Source: LMDS01 sp039930465 (GTDB taxonomy: Bacteria; Pseudomonadota; Gammaproteobacteria; Burkholderiales; Burkholderiaceae_C). From it: DNA of 64,000 nt. The notes beneath the pieces were generated by a model, which had not been told where the DNA came from, did not search any database, and saw only the letters and a program-made list of their open reading frames with translations. Location: NCBI GenBank assembly GCA_039930465.1, contig JBDTTU010000001.1, positions 62,001-126,000 on the forward strand. The letters are read 5' to 3'. Position numbers and translations under genes: made by a program. The first letter of the stretch is position 1; every line of letters starts with the position of its first letter. Below, one piece after another: positions 1-8,004 of this stretch.

Positions 1-1670
1 AGATCACGCTCACCGGCAACGGCGCCACGTCGCTCACGGCCAGCGGTGCTGTCGCGCTCGACAACACGCCGCTGGTGCTGGAGCTGGACTACACCGCTTC
101 GGTGGGCGACCACATCACGCTGCTGTCGAGCTCCGGCAGCGGCGCGATCACCGGCACCTTCGCCGGCAAACCCGAGGGCGCCACGTTCTACCTGCAGGGC
201 CAGCTCTTCAGCATCAGCTACGTCGGCGGCGACGGCAATGACATCGTGCTCAGCCGCGTCAACGACGCAGTGCAAGGTGCGGTCGGCGTGAGCGGAACGG
301 CCACCCAGGGCGAGGTGCTGACGGCGAGCCAGAACCTGAGTGACACCGACGGCCTGGGCGCCATCACCTATGCCTGGATGCGTGGCGACACCATCGTGGG
401 CAGCGGTCTCACGTACACGCTGACCCAGAACGATGTGGGCTCGTCGGTCAGGGCCGTGGCCAGCTTTGTCGACGGCCAAGGCACGCTGGAAAGCATCAAC
501 AGCGCAGCCACCGCGGCGGTGGCCAACGTCAACGATCTGCCCACCGGCAGCGTGCGCATCGTCGGCACGCCGACCCAGGGCAACACGCTCACGGCGAGCC
601 ACACTCTCGCCGATGTCGACGGGCTCGGCGTCGTGACTTATCGCTGGGTCAGTGGCGAGCACGTACTCGGGACGGGCGACAGCTACACACTGGGCCAGTC
701 TGACGTCGGTCTGGACATACAGCTGCTTGCCAGCTACACCGATGGCCAGGGAACCACCGAGCATGTCGGCAGCGCTGCAGTCGCAGTGGCCAACGTCAAC
801 GACGCGCCGACGGGCACCGTGCAGATCAGCGGCATCACCGACGTCGGCCAGACACTGACGGCCTCGAATTCGCTGGCAGATGCAGACGGTCTCGGAACGA
901 TCGGCTACACCTGGTTCAGCGGTGGCACTGTCGTGGGCCACGGGGATACGTATCTACTGTCCACAGCCGATGTCGGCCACTCGTTGCACGTGACGGCGAA
1001 CTACACCGATCTGCAGGGAAGCGCCGAGGTCGTGGCCAGTCTCGGGTCTGGGGTCGTCAACGTGGTCAACAGCATCGTCGAAGCCGGCGTGCCGGCACAC
1101 GGCTCGCTGGGAGTGGCCGGCGACGGCAACGGCGACGGCATCGCCGATGTCTTGCAGGCCGACGTGGTCTCGGCCCGGATCCAGCCGGTGAATCCGTCGG
1201 CGCCGCTCACGTTCGTGACCCTGGTTGCCGATTCGAACCACGGGCAAACCGTGCAGGGAAGCGGCGCACAGATCGTCGCCTTCATGCAGGGCGATACCTT
1301 CACGGCTCCGCCGATGGCCCAGATGCCGCTCGGAGAGACCAGCTTCACCGCGACCGGCATGGTTGTCGGTGCAATGGAGAACTTCAGTCTGTATGTGGAT
1401 GCGAGCGTGGGGGCCAACGGCTTCTGGGTTCACGATGCCACCGGCACGCTGGTGAACTTGGCGAGCGCTGCCTTCGGCGGTCAAGTGGTGCAGGAAGGCG
1501 ACCGCACGAGACTGGACTTCCAGGTCGCTGACGGCTCGCGCTTCGACCAAGACGCGTCGCTGAATGGCAGCGTCGACATCTCCGGCCTCGCAGGTCACAT
1601 GCCACTGAGCCTGATTGCCTACACCCCCGACCTCCCCAACCCGGGAACACAGACGTCGTTTTGGAGCTGA
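1..1670 (+). CDS. Repeat-containing surface protein, choice-of-anchor U type (C-terminal part)
   Basis: The gene is cut by the left edge; its reading frame enters at base 3 and stays open to the stop at 1668-1670, giving about 555 visible residues. The first ~65 residues look like the end of an autotransporter-type beta-strand domain, closing with GGDGNDIVLSRVND. Three copies of an ~90-residue beta-rich repeat follow, each ending in a VNVVN- or VANVND-like motif. From about 1074 comes a domain starting with EAG and containing GDGNGDGIADVLQ, which resembles the 'choice-of-anchor U' domain of secreted Burkholderiales proteins. I see no PEP-CTERM or LPXTG-like sorting tail. The likely role is an extracellular structural or adhesive protein; this is inference from architecture, and the N-terminus with any signal peptide lies outside the window. 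Confidence 0.75.
   Translation, partial: ITLTGNGATSLTASGAVALDNTPLVLELDYTASVGDHITLLSSSGSGAITGTFAGKPEGATFYLQGQLFSISYVGGDGNDIVLSRVNDAVQGAVGVSGTATQGEVLTASQNLSDTDGLGAITYAWMRGDTIVGSGLTYTLTQNDVGSSVRAVASFVDGQGTLESINSAATAAVANVNDLPTGSVRIVGTPTQGNTLTASHTLADVDGLGVVTYRWVSGEHVLGTGDSYTLGQSDVGLDIQLLASYTDGQGTTEHVGSAAVAVANVNDAPTGTVQISGITDVGQTLTASNSLADADGLGTIGYTWFSGGTVVGHGDTYLLSTADVGHSLHVTANYTDLQGSAEVVASLGSGVVNVVNSIVEAGVPAHGSLGVAGDGNGDGIADVLQADVVSARIQPVNPSAPLTFVTLVADSNHGQTVQGSGAQIVAFMQGDTFTAPPMAQMPLGETSFTATGMVVGAMENFSLYVDASVGANGFWVHDATGTLVNLASAAFGGQVVQEGDRTRLDFQVADGSRFDQDASLNGSVDISGLAGHMPLSLIAYTPDLPNPGTQTSFWS
276..1070 (+). repeat. Three tandem ~90-codon repeats in the surface protein
   Basis: Repeat units begin at 276, 546 and 813 and are 90, 89 and about 86 codons long. 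Each follows the pattern G-x-V-x-[IV]-x-G, then a TL/VLTAS segment, L[SA]D-x-DGLG, a Y-x-W core, a DVG turn, [FY][VT]D-x-QG, and a closing VN segment. The protein pattern is clear but the DNA copies have diverged, so this is an old domain repeat and not a recent duplication. Confidence 0.8.
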
Positions 1671-1728
1671 ACAAAACACGCCTTCCCTTTAGCTCCTCTT
1701 CAATCGCTTCAACCCACATCGGATCGTC

Positions 1729-2559
1729 ATGAACATCAACACTCACTCGCATCGCTTTGGTTCGCTCGTTCTCGCCTCCCTTCTTCTGGCCTTCGCCGGT
1801 TGCGGGGGAGGTGGGGGTGGCGGCAGCTCGGATACTCCTGTCTCAGAGCCGCCCGCGCAGAGCCTGGCAGACATGCAGGGCTTCTGGTCCGGCCCCATGT
1901 CGGGGGCCACCCTGCAAACCGCCACGTCGACTCAAGGGGTCGTGCTTGCCGACGGCACGGCCTGGTTTCTGTTGATTCCTGCCAGCGGCGCATCCACGGG
2001 CATGGTCAAGGCCTCGCTCACGGTGTCCGGTACCGGCTACGCCGGCACTGGCAAGGTCTACGACTTTGCATCGCTCACCGCCACGCCGGTCGCGATGACG
2101 GGGACCGCCGTGGCGGCTTCCAGTCAGACATTGGCTCTCACGCCGAGCGGCGCGAGCGGCGCGACCACGACATCGCTGACCTACAGCAACGCCTACGCCA
2201 CGCCGGCTGTGCTAGCGGACGTGGGGGGAAATTGGCAAGTCAGCGCGAGCGCGGGTGCCTTGCATATCAACTGGGTCATCCAGGCCGATGGAACCCTTGC
2301 CGGAGCCAGCACCACCGGCTGTACCTGGACCGGCGCCTTCAGAACACGCAGCGGTGGCAAAGCCGTGCTCGATTTCGCGGCGTCGGAAACTTGTGAGTCG
2401 TTGACAGCCACGTACTCCGGTATCGCCGTACTTAACTCCACGAAGAGCGGAGCGACGTTATTCATCACCACCGAAGCGGACGCTCAGGGCTTTGCCCTTG
2501 GCATGACCAAGCAGACGGACGCAGCCATCGGCTCGCAGTTGACGGGCGATCAACACTAA
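1729..2559 (+). CDS. Glycine-rich lipoprotein of unknown function
   Basis: This 276-residue protein starts with a basic, then hydrophobic signal sequence ending in a lipobox (LAFAGC), followed directly by a run of glycines, so it should be acylated and attached to a membrane after signal peptidase II cleavage. The remainder is rich in Thr, Ser, Ala and Gly with short beta-type segments and no catalytic motif that I recognise. It lies 58 bases after the surface protein on the same strand, so the two may be co-transcribed. A QGFWSGPMSGAT segment around residues 46-57 resembles the start of small secreted domains found next to such surface proteins, but no function can be assigned. Confidence 0.75.
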   Translation: MNINTHSHRFGSLVLASLLLAFAGCGGGGGGGSSDTPVSEPPAQSLADMQGFWSGPMSGATLQTATSTQGVVLADGTAWFLLIPASGASTGMVKASLTVSGTGYAGTGKVYDFASLTATPVAMTGTAVAASSQTLALTPSGASGATTTSLTYSNAYATPAVLADVGGNWQVSASAGALHINWVIQADGTLAGASTTGCTWTGAFRTRSGGKAVLDFAASETCESLTATYSGIAVLNSTKSGATLFITTEADAQGFALGMTKQTDAAIGSQLTGDQH

Positions 2560-2621
2560 CCGTTAGCAGAGTCTAGCCTCGCGGCGTGAGGGCCTGGGAT
2601 CGGGCCTTCGATGCAGGCCCG

Positions 2622-3022
2622 TTAGAGTCGAGTTGGCCGATCCCCAGGATTGATCTGGACGACGGCGCCGGTGATCGACGAAGAATTGCCAGCATCGTGT
2701 CGGAGCATGATCCTGGTTCGCAACGCGCGCCATTCGGCTTCAGCCTGCCGACGCTCAGCGTATCGCGCGCCGTCCACTCCGGTTCACATCGCCCGTGTAG
2801 AGCGTTTTCGGCCAAGTTGCGCAACGCTGGTGGTCCTTCCATGCGGAGTCGTTGCATGATGGATGTAGGCATGTCCTCGACCGTCTCCGATAGCCGCGAG
2901 GAAATCTCCTCGTAGTCGGATGCATGCATCCGCATACCACCAGTCTCCAACGCGAGCAGTATGTGCGCCCCCAGCAACAGGGAATCGGACTCGGCAAAGA
3001 AGAGACGTTCGCGCTGGTTCAT
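2622..3022 (-). pseudogene. Unknown small protein gene, frameshifted
   Basis: On the minus strand an ATG at 3022 opens a frame beginning MNQRERLFFAESDSLLLGAH that reads convincingly as protein as far as EPEWTAR near 2770. The same frame then degenerates into Pro/Ser/Arg-rich sequence, while the frame two bases away continues sensibly (YAERRQAEAEWRALRTRIM) to a TAA at 2622-2624. The switch falls in an alternating CG run at 2764-2770; removing two bases would give one frame of 132 residues. I read this as a small gene disrupted by a 2-bp slip, or a sequencing error there. I do not recognise the family. The start lies against the left end of the IS110 remnant, so the original N-terminus could also have been altered. 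Confidence 0.5.
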
Positions 3023-3117
3023 CGTAAGCAATGGGATGGACGCCCCCACCTTTGACGGCATCGTTGTGCCAGAGTGGAAGCGTCAGCAACCACTCGAACC
3101 GGAAGGAGCGTCCACCA

Positions 3118-3222
3118 TGCAGATTACGACGATTGGCATCGACCTGGCTAAGAACGTTTTCCAGGTCCACGGTGCAGACCAGCGCGGCAAGGCCGTATTG
3201 CGCAAGCAGCTTCTGTCTCAGC
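3118..3222 (+). pseudogene. IS110-family transposase, 5' fragment
   Basis: A well-placed ribosome binding site (GGAAGGAG) precedes an ATG at 3118 and a peptide starting MQITTIGIDLAKNVFQVHG, the characteristic N-terminus of IS110-family DEDD transposases, including the first catalytic Asp (GID). Similarity ends after about 33-35 residues, at LRKQL; the full enzyme is usually around 340 residues. The rest of the gene and the right end of the element are absent, so this is a dead stub. About 90 bases upstream (from roughly 3025) probably belong to the left end of the same element. Confidence 0.8.
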
Positions 3223-3313
3223 CTAGTCTTGAATCTGAACACGCCTCCAACCTGAATTGCGAGCCCTCGCAACCACAAGATTCACGAACAAAAACAACAA
3301 CTAACGAATTGGC

Positions 3314-3346
3314 AAACGCCGCCCCTGTGGGCGGCGTTTTGCTTTG
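3314..3346 (+). terminator. Strong hairpin, possible bidirectional terminator
   Basis: A perfect 11-bp stem (AAACGCCGCCC at 3314-3324, GGGCGGCGTTT at 3329-3339) closes a 4-base loop and is followed on the plus strand by TGCTTT. It sits just beyond the stop codon of the minus-strand hydrolase gene at 3354, so it probably ends that transcript as well. On the minus strand the following bases are only moderately T-rich. Confidence 0.65.
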
Positions 3347-3353
3347 TGCTTCG

Positions 3354-4457
3354 TTACGCCTGCCGTGCGCTTCCTTGGTACCAGGCCACGTCTTCGGCGT
3401 CGATCTCTCGGGTCAGTTCGCCGCGGTAGAGCAGGTAGTTCAGGCAGGCCAGGCTTTCGCCGGTGGCCATGCCGAGCAGCGGCACGTCGGCTTCGCCAAT
3501 CGCCCGCGCGAACAGCGCGCCGAACACGTCGACCGCACGCTTGGGTTGCAGCAGCGAGCGGCGCAGCCGTTCCAGTGAACGTTCCTGCCCATTTGCCAGC
3601 GAATCGATGCGCGCATGCAGCCCACGAAAGCACTCGTTGTGGGCCGGCAGCACAAGCACGTCGTCGGGCACTTCGCGCTTGACCTTGGCGAGCGAATCGA
3701 GCCAGCCGCGCATCGGGTCGGCGTCGGGCTCGGTCGGGTAGACCGACACGTTCGACGAGATGCGCGGCAGCACCTGGTCGCCCGAGATCAACACTTTCAG
3801 CGCGGGGCAATACAGGCAGGCGTGCGCCGGCGAATGGCCGGTGCCGACGATCACGCGCCAGGTGTTCGCGCCGATGCGCAGTTCCTGCCCGTCGTCGAGC
3901 CGGCGAAAGCTGTCGGGCAAGGGGTGGATGTGCTTGCCGAAGTTGCCGAAGCGCGTGCGGTAGGTTTCGATCGCGGCCTCGCTCCAGCCGGCAGCGTGGA
4001 AGAACGCAATCGCGTCGGGCGGCGCTTCACGGCCGGTGTCGGACACCATCGCGCGGCAGCTCAGGTATTCGAGCGGCGTCATCCACAGGCGCACGCCGAA
4101 CTTGCGCGTCAACCACCCAGCCATGCCCACGTGGTCAGGGTGCATGTGGGTGACGATCACGCGCGTGAGCGGCCGCGCGTCGGGCGCGTTCGCGAACTGC
4201 TCGCGCCACGCGAGCGCGCAATCTTCGGTGCGCACGCCGGTATCCACGAGCGCCCAGCCATCGCCGTCGTCGAGCGCCCACAGGTTGATGTGGTTCAGCG
4301 CGTACGGCAGCGGCATGCGGATCCAGCGCACGCCCGGCGCCACCTCGAGCGTGTGGCCGCGCTCCGGCGGGGCTGCGAACGGGTAGACGAGTTGCGCTTT
4401 GCCGCTCGGCGTTTGCGGGTCGGTCCGCCCGTCCATCGTGATGATCGGCTCGGCCAT
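3354..4457 (-). CDS. MBL-fold metallo-hydrolase
   Basis: The 367-residue product carries the metallo-beta-lactamase signature H104-x-H106-x-D108-H109 in THMHPDHVG. Further metal-ligand candidates lie in TGHSPAHA, SGDQVLP and LPAHNE. A C-terminal segment of about 100 residues, rich in Leu and Arg, resembles the winged-helix tail of lactamase-like hydrolases (COG0491 type). I chose the ATG at 4457 because it overlaps the stop codon of the upstream thiolase gene (TGATG), which implies translational coupling; a longer frame upstream has no support. The substrate is unknown. The partnership with a thiolase makes a thioester or acyl-CoA-related hydrolysis possible, but that is inference. Confidence 0.85.
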   Translation of the reverse strand: MAEPIITMDGRTDPQTPSGKAQLVYPFAAPPERGHTLEVAPGVRWIRMPLPYALNHINLWALDDGDGWALVDTGVRTEDCALAWREQFANAPDARPLTRVIVTHMHPDHVGMAGWLTRKFGVRLWMTPLEYLSCRAMVSDTGREAPPDAIAFFHAAGWSEAAIETYRTRFGNFGKHIHPLPDSFRRLDDGQELRIGANTWRVIVGTGHSPAHACLYCPALKVLISGDQVLPRISSNVSVYPTEPDADPMRGWLDSLAKVKREVPDDVLVLPAHNECFRGLHARIDSLANGQERSLERLRRSLLQPKRAVDVFGALFARAIGEADVPLLGMATGESLACLNYLLYRGELTREIDAEDVAWYQGSARQA

Positions 4458-5641
4458 CACACGCGCTCGAAGATCGCCGCGATGCCCTGGCCGCCGCCGA
4501 TGCACATCGTCACCAGTGCGTAGCGGCCGTTGGTGCGCTGCAGTTCGTAGAGCGCCTTTGTGGCGATGATCGCGCCGGTGGCACCCACCGGGTGGCCGAG
4601 CGAAATGCCCGAGCCGTTCGGGTTCACCTTGGCCGGGTCGAGTTCGAGTGTGCGCGTGACCGCGCAGGCCTGGGCCGCGAAGGCCTCGTTCGACTCGATC
4701 ACGTCGAGGTCGGCCACCGTCAACCCGGCACGTTTGAGCGCCAGCCGCGATGCCGGGATCGGGCCCAGCCCCATCAGTGTCGGGTCGACGCCGGCCTGCG
4801 CGTAGCTCACGAGCCGCGCCATCGGCTTCAGGCCGCGCGCTTTCACGGCAGCGCCGGTGGCGAGCACCAGCGCCGCGGCGCCATCGTTCACGCCCGAAGC
4901 ATTGCCCGCGGTCACCGAGCCGTCGCTCTTGAAAGCCGGTTTCATCTTCGCGAGCTGTTCGGCCGTGACGTCGCCGCGCACGTGTTCGTCGGTGTCGAAC
5001 ACCACAGTGCCTTTGCGCGTGGTGATCTCCACCGGCACGATCTGCGACTTGAATCGCCCTTCGGCAATCGCCTTCGCCGCACGGCGCTGGCTTTCGAGCG
5101 CCAGTGCGTCTTGCATCTCGCGCGTGATGCCGTCGCGCGCGGCCACGTTCTCGGCGGTGATGCCCATGTGGATCTTGTGGAACGGGTCGTGCAGGATGCC
5201 GACCATGTAGTCGATCGCCTGCACGTCGCCCATGCGCGCGCCCCAGCGTGCGGTGGGCATGAAGTACGGGCTGCGGCTCATCGACTCGGCGCCGGCACCG
5301 ATCGCGAAGTCGGCGTCACCCAGCATCAGCGACTGCGCGGCCGAGATCACCGCCTGCAGTGCGGAGCCGCACAGCCGGTTCACGTTGAACGCCGGTGTTT
5401 CCTGCGGAATGCCAGCTTCGATCGCGGCCACGCGCGAGAGGTAGGCGTCGCGCACATCGGTCGGGATCACGTTGCCCATCACGACGTGCCCGATGTCGGC
5501 AGCGGCGACCCCGCTGCGGGCGATCGCCTCGCGCACCGTGGTGGTGGCGATCTGCGTGAGCGGCACGTCTTTCAGCGCACCGCCGAAGGTGCCGATGGCG
5601 GTGCGGGTCGCAGAGAGGACGAAGATGTCGGGTGTGTTCAT
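4457..5641 (-). CDS. Acetyl-CoA C-acyltransferase (thiolase)
   Basis: The 394-residue protein has the full thiolase set: nucleophilic Cys91 in NRLCGSALQAV, the NEAFAAQ motif, the His motif GHPVGATGA, and the second Cys in CIGGGQG near the C-terminus. Thiolases either condense two acetyl-CoA to acetoacetyl-CoA (PhaA/AtoB type) or cleave 3-ketoacyl-CoA in beta-oxidation; sequence alone does not decide which. The length matches the biosynthetic tetrameric class. The start at 5641 gives the standard N-terminus MNTPDIFVLSATRTAIG; in-frame codons further upstream encode an implausible Arg/Pro-rich extension. It is the first gene of a two-gene unit with the MBL-fold hydrolase. Confidence 0.93.
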   Translation of the reverse strand: MNTPDIFVLSATRTAIGTFGGALKDVPLTQIATTTVREAIARSGVAAADIGHVVMGNVIPTDVRDAYLSRVAAIEAGIPQETPAFNVNRLCGSALQAVISAAQSLMLGDADFAIGAGAESMSRSPYFMPTARWGARMGDVQAIDYMVGILHDPFHKIHMGITAENVAARDGITREMQDALALESQRRAAKAIAEGRFKSQIVPVEITTRKGTVVFDTDEHVRGDVTAEQLAKMKPAFKSDGSVTAGNASGVNDGAAALVLATGAAVKARGLKPMARLVSYAQAGVDPTLMGLGPIPASRLALKRAGLTVADLDVIESNEAFAAQACAVTRTLELDPAKVNPNGSGISLGHPVGATGAIIATKALYELQRTNGRYALVTMCIGGGQGIAAIFERV

Positions 5642-5741
5642 GGTGCGTGGGGACTCGAAAGTGGCAAGAGCGGGGCAAGCGCGCCGTATGCGTGGCTGCA
5701 GACCGGAAGCGTAGCCTTTCCCTCGGCGCGCTGCTGGCACG

Positions 5742-6227
5742 TCAGCCCAACTGCTGGGCCAACGCCTCAAGCTGATCGATGCAGGTTCCCCAGCCGTCGA
5801 AGAAACCCATCTCTTCGTGGCGGTCGCGGGTGGCCTTGTCGGGGTGCATCACGGTTGCGATGTAGCGGGTGCCGCCGGCCTCGTCGGCCATGGTGATGAC
5901 GGCGGTGAACGGGAGCCATGGCGTGGCCGGGCGCCAGTCGGCCAGCAGCAGCGACGTGAACACGAGCCGCGCCTGCGGCACGATTTCGAGGAACGAGCCG
6001 GGGTTGTCGCTGGTGCCGCCGTCGGGGCCTTGCATGAAGGTGTGGAAAGCGCCGCCCACGCGCAGGTCGAAGGCGCGCACCTCGGTGGTCCAGGGTTTGG
6101 GGCACCACCACTCCTTCAGCAGTGCGGGTTCGGTCCACGCCTTCCACAGCGTGGCGCGCGGCGCGCGAACGAGGCGCGAGATGATGAGATCCTGCCGGTC
6201 AGCGCCGGCGTCGTTTGAGTTGCTCAC
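5742..6227 (-). CDS. SRPBCC / AHSA1-type START-domain protein
   Basis: The 161-residue protein matches the Aha1/START-like (SRPBCC) fold: IISRLVRAPRATLWKAWTEP at the start, then a WW-C-P-KPW motif, DLRVGG, and a GWG-x-C-I-DQL helix at the end. These small hydrophobic-cavity proteins are often paired with ArsR regulators, as here. I place the start at the GTG at 6227, which has an excellent AGGAGGA ribosome binding site 8 bases upstream and overlaps the end of the arsR-like gene by 29 bases; the in-frame ATG further upstream lies deep in that gene. The ligand is unknown. Confidence 0.85.
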   Translation of the reverse strand: MSNSNDAGADRQDLIISRLVRAPRATLWKAWTEPALLKEWWCPKPWTTEVRAFDLRVGGAFHTFMQGPDGGTSDNPGSFLEIVPQARLVFTSLLLADWRPATPWLPFTAVITMADEAGGTRYIATVMHPDKATRDRHEEMGFFDGWGTCIDQLEALAQQLG

Positions 6228-6567
6228 GGGACAGTTCCTCCTGATGAAGTTTCTCGGCGAAGGCCGACACGCGATCACTGCGCGCTTCCCACGCGGCACG
6301 CTGGCCGGCCATCCAATCCCCTGCGGGGGTGAGCGACTTGGGCCGCAGTTCGCAGGTGCGCACCCGGCCGACCTTGTTCGACCGGATCACACCGCTGCGC
6401 TCGAGCACGGCCAGGTGTTTCATGAACGACGGTAGAGCCATCTCGAATGGCGCGGCCAGTGCCGACACCGAAGCCGGCCCGCCACCCAGCGCTCCCACGA
6501 TCGCACGGCGCGTGGGGTCGGCCAGCGCATAGAACACGCCCGAGAGTTGCGCTTGTTGGTTAGCCAT
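6199..6567 (-). CDS. ArsR-family winged-helix transcriptional regulator
   Basis: The 122-residue product has the ArsR/SmtB winged-helix pattern: FYALADPTRRAIVGAL, the recognition helix region ASVSALAAPFEMALPSFMKH, and the wing VIRSNKVGRVRTCEL. The cysteine-pair metal site of classic ArsR proteins is absent, which is usual for the subgroup linked to SRPBCC proteins. It is translated ahead of, and overlaps, the SRPBCC gene, so it probably controls its own small operon. No ribosome binding site is visible before the ATG, and a TATACT box lies 7 bases upstream (see the promoter entry). Confidence 0.88.
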   Translation of the reverse strand: MANQQAQLSGVFYALADPTRRAIVGALGGGPASVSALAAPFEMALPSFMKHLAVLERSGVIRSNKVGRVRTCELRPKSLTPAGDWMAGQRAAWEARSDRVSAFAEKLHQEELSREQLKRRRR

Positions 6568-6580
6568 TTGGCTTAGTATA
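6562..6580 (-). promoter_or_regulatory. Candidate -10 box and inverted repeat at the arsR-type gene start
   Basis: On the minus strand TATACT occupies 6580-6575, so transcription would start about one base before the ATG at 6567. A 12-bp inverted repeat (AGCCA-TT-TGGCT, 6562-6573) spans the start codon and touches the -10 box, a position suited to autorepression. I see no convincing -35 box, so this is a tentative call. Confidence 0.35.
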
Positions 6581-6721
6581 AAACGTGGGGCAAGAAGATG
6601 CTATGGGTTTCCAGTCAGGGGCTCTGCCAGACGGCGCCGCGCCAGCGCCGGCCGCGTTGCGCAGAGGCGGCAGAATTCGGGCGCGGCACCTTGCCTCGTG
6701 CCTGCACCGTAGACTCTGCCC

Positions 6722-8002
6722 ATGGTTCAACTCGGATGCATCGCCGACGACTTCACCGGTGCGACCGACCTCGCGAACAACCTGGTGCGCGCCGGCATGC
6801 GCGTGGTGCAGACCATCGGCGTGCCGTCGGCGCCGCTCGGCGAAGTGGCCGATGCGGTGGTGGTGGCGCTGAAGTCGCGCACCATCGTGCCGGGCGACGC
6901 GGTGGCGCAGTCGCTCGCGGCCTGTCGCTGGCTGCGGGCGCAAGGCGCCGGCCAGATCTACTTCAAGGTCTGCTCGACCTTCGACTCGACCGCCCAAGGC
7001 AATATCGGCCCCGTCACAGAAGCGCTGATGGACGAACTGCAGGCGCCGTTTTGCGTCGTCACGCCGGCCTTTCCGGAAAACGGGCGCACGGTGTTCAAGG
7101 GGCATTTGTTCGTCGGTGACTTGCTGCTCTCGGACAGCCCGATGCGCTTGCACCCGCTGACGCCGATGACCGACGCCAACCTCGTGCGCGTGCTGCAGGC
7201 GCAGTTGAACGTGGCGCGCGGGCGCACGGTCGGGTTGATCGAGCGGGCCACGGTGGCCGCGGGCGCGGCGGCGGTGCGCGAGCGCATCGGCGCGCTGCAG
7301 CAGCAGGGCGTGACACTCGCGATCGCCGATGCCGTCGACAACAAAGACCTGTGGCACCTGGCCGAAGCACTGAAGGGGGCGCTGCTGATGACGGCCGGCT
7401 CAGGCCTGGCGATCGGCCTGCCGGCGCAGTTCGGTATCCAGCCTGCCGCCGAAGCGGCGCGCTTGCCGGTCGCCGTTGGCGCGCAGGCCATCGTGTCCGG
7501 CAGCTGCTCGGCGGCCACGCAAGCGCAGGTGGCCGCGTTCCGTCTAGCCGGTGGCGACGCTTTCGAGGTGGCGCCGCTGCGCATCGGCTCGGGTGCCGAC
7601 GTGGCCGCCGAAGCGTTGGCGTGGGCGCTGCCCCGTTTGGCGCGTGGCCCGGTGCTGGTGTATGCCACGGCCGCGCCCGAGGCGGTGCGCGAAGTGCAGC
7701 AGCGCCTCGGTGTCGAAGAAGCCGGCGCGATGGTCGAAGACACGCTCGGGCGTGTCGCGCGCGGGCTGGTTGAGCAGGGTGTGGCGCAGCTCGTCGTGGC
7801 CGGCGGCGAAACCTCGGGCGCGTGCGTGCAGGCGCTCGGCATCACGCAGATGCGCATCGGCCCGCAAATCGACCCGGGCGTGCCGTGGTGCCATGCGGCT
7901 TCACCCGCGGCGCCGGCGTCGGGTTTGCATCTCGCGCTGAAGTCTGGCAACTTCGGCGGCACCGACTTTTTCACCCGCGCCTTCAACGCACTGCAGCACT
8001 GA
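6722..8002 (+). CDS. otnK: Four-carbon acid sugar kinase (3-oxo-tetronate kinase, OtnK-like)
   Basis: The 426-residue protein starts with LGCIADDFTGATDLANNLV, the hallmark of the DUF1537 / four-carbon acid sugar kinase family. CVVTPAFPENGRTVFKGHLF, the SGSCSAATQAQVA segment and the C-terminal nucleotide-binding VAGGETSGACV support this. OtnK enzymes phosphorylate 3-oxo-tetronates so that a decarboxylase (OtnC) can release triose phosphate. The usual partners OtnC, OtnI and LtnD are not nearby; instead the gene ends 2 bases before glgB, so it appears to be the first gene of the glycogen operon. No ribosome binding site precedes the ATG, but a TAGACT box ends 6 bases upstream. Confidence 0.88.
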   Translation: MVQLGCIADDFTGATDLANNLVRAGMRVVQTIGVPSAPLGEVADAVVVALKSRTIVPGDAVAQSLAACRWLRAQGAGQIYFKVCSTFDSTAQGNIGPVTEALMDELQAPFCVVTPAFPENGRTVFKGHLFVGDLLLSDSPMRLHPLTPMTDANLVRVLQAQLNVARGRTVGLIERATVAAGAAAVRERIGALQQQGVTLAIADAVDNKDLWHLAEALKGALLMTAGSGLAIGLPAQFGIQPAAEAARLPVAVGAQAIVSGSCSAATQAQVAAFRLAGGDAFEVAPLRIGSGADVAAEALAWALPRLARGPVLVYATAAPEAVREVQQRLGVEEAGAMVEDTLGRVARGLVEQGVAQLVVAGGETSGACVQALGITQMRIGPQIDPGVPWCHAASPAAPASGLHLALKSGNFGGTDFFTRAFNALQH

Positions 8003-8004
8003 AC

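Noticed and set aside
222..260. GGDGND motif that could be an RTX calcium-binding nonapeptide
   Set aside because: Only one copy is present, at the end of a beta-strand unit where this motif is common in autotransporter-type proteins; there is no nonapeptide array.
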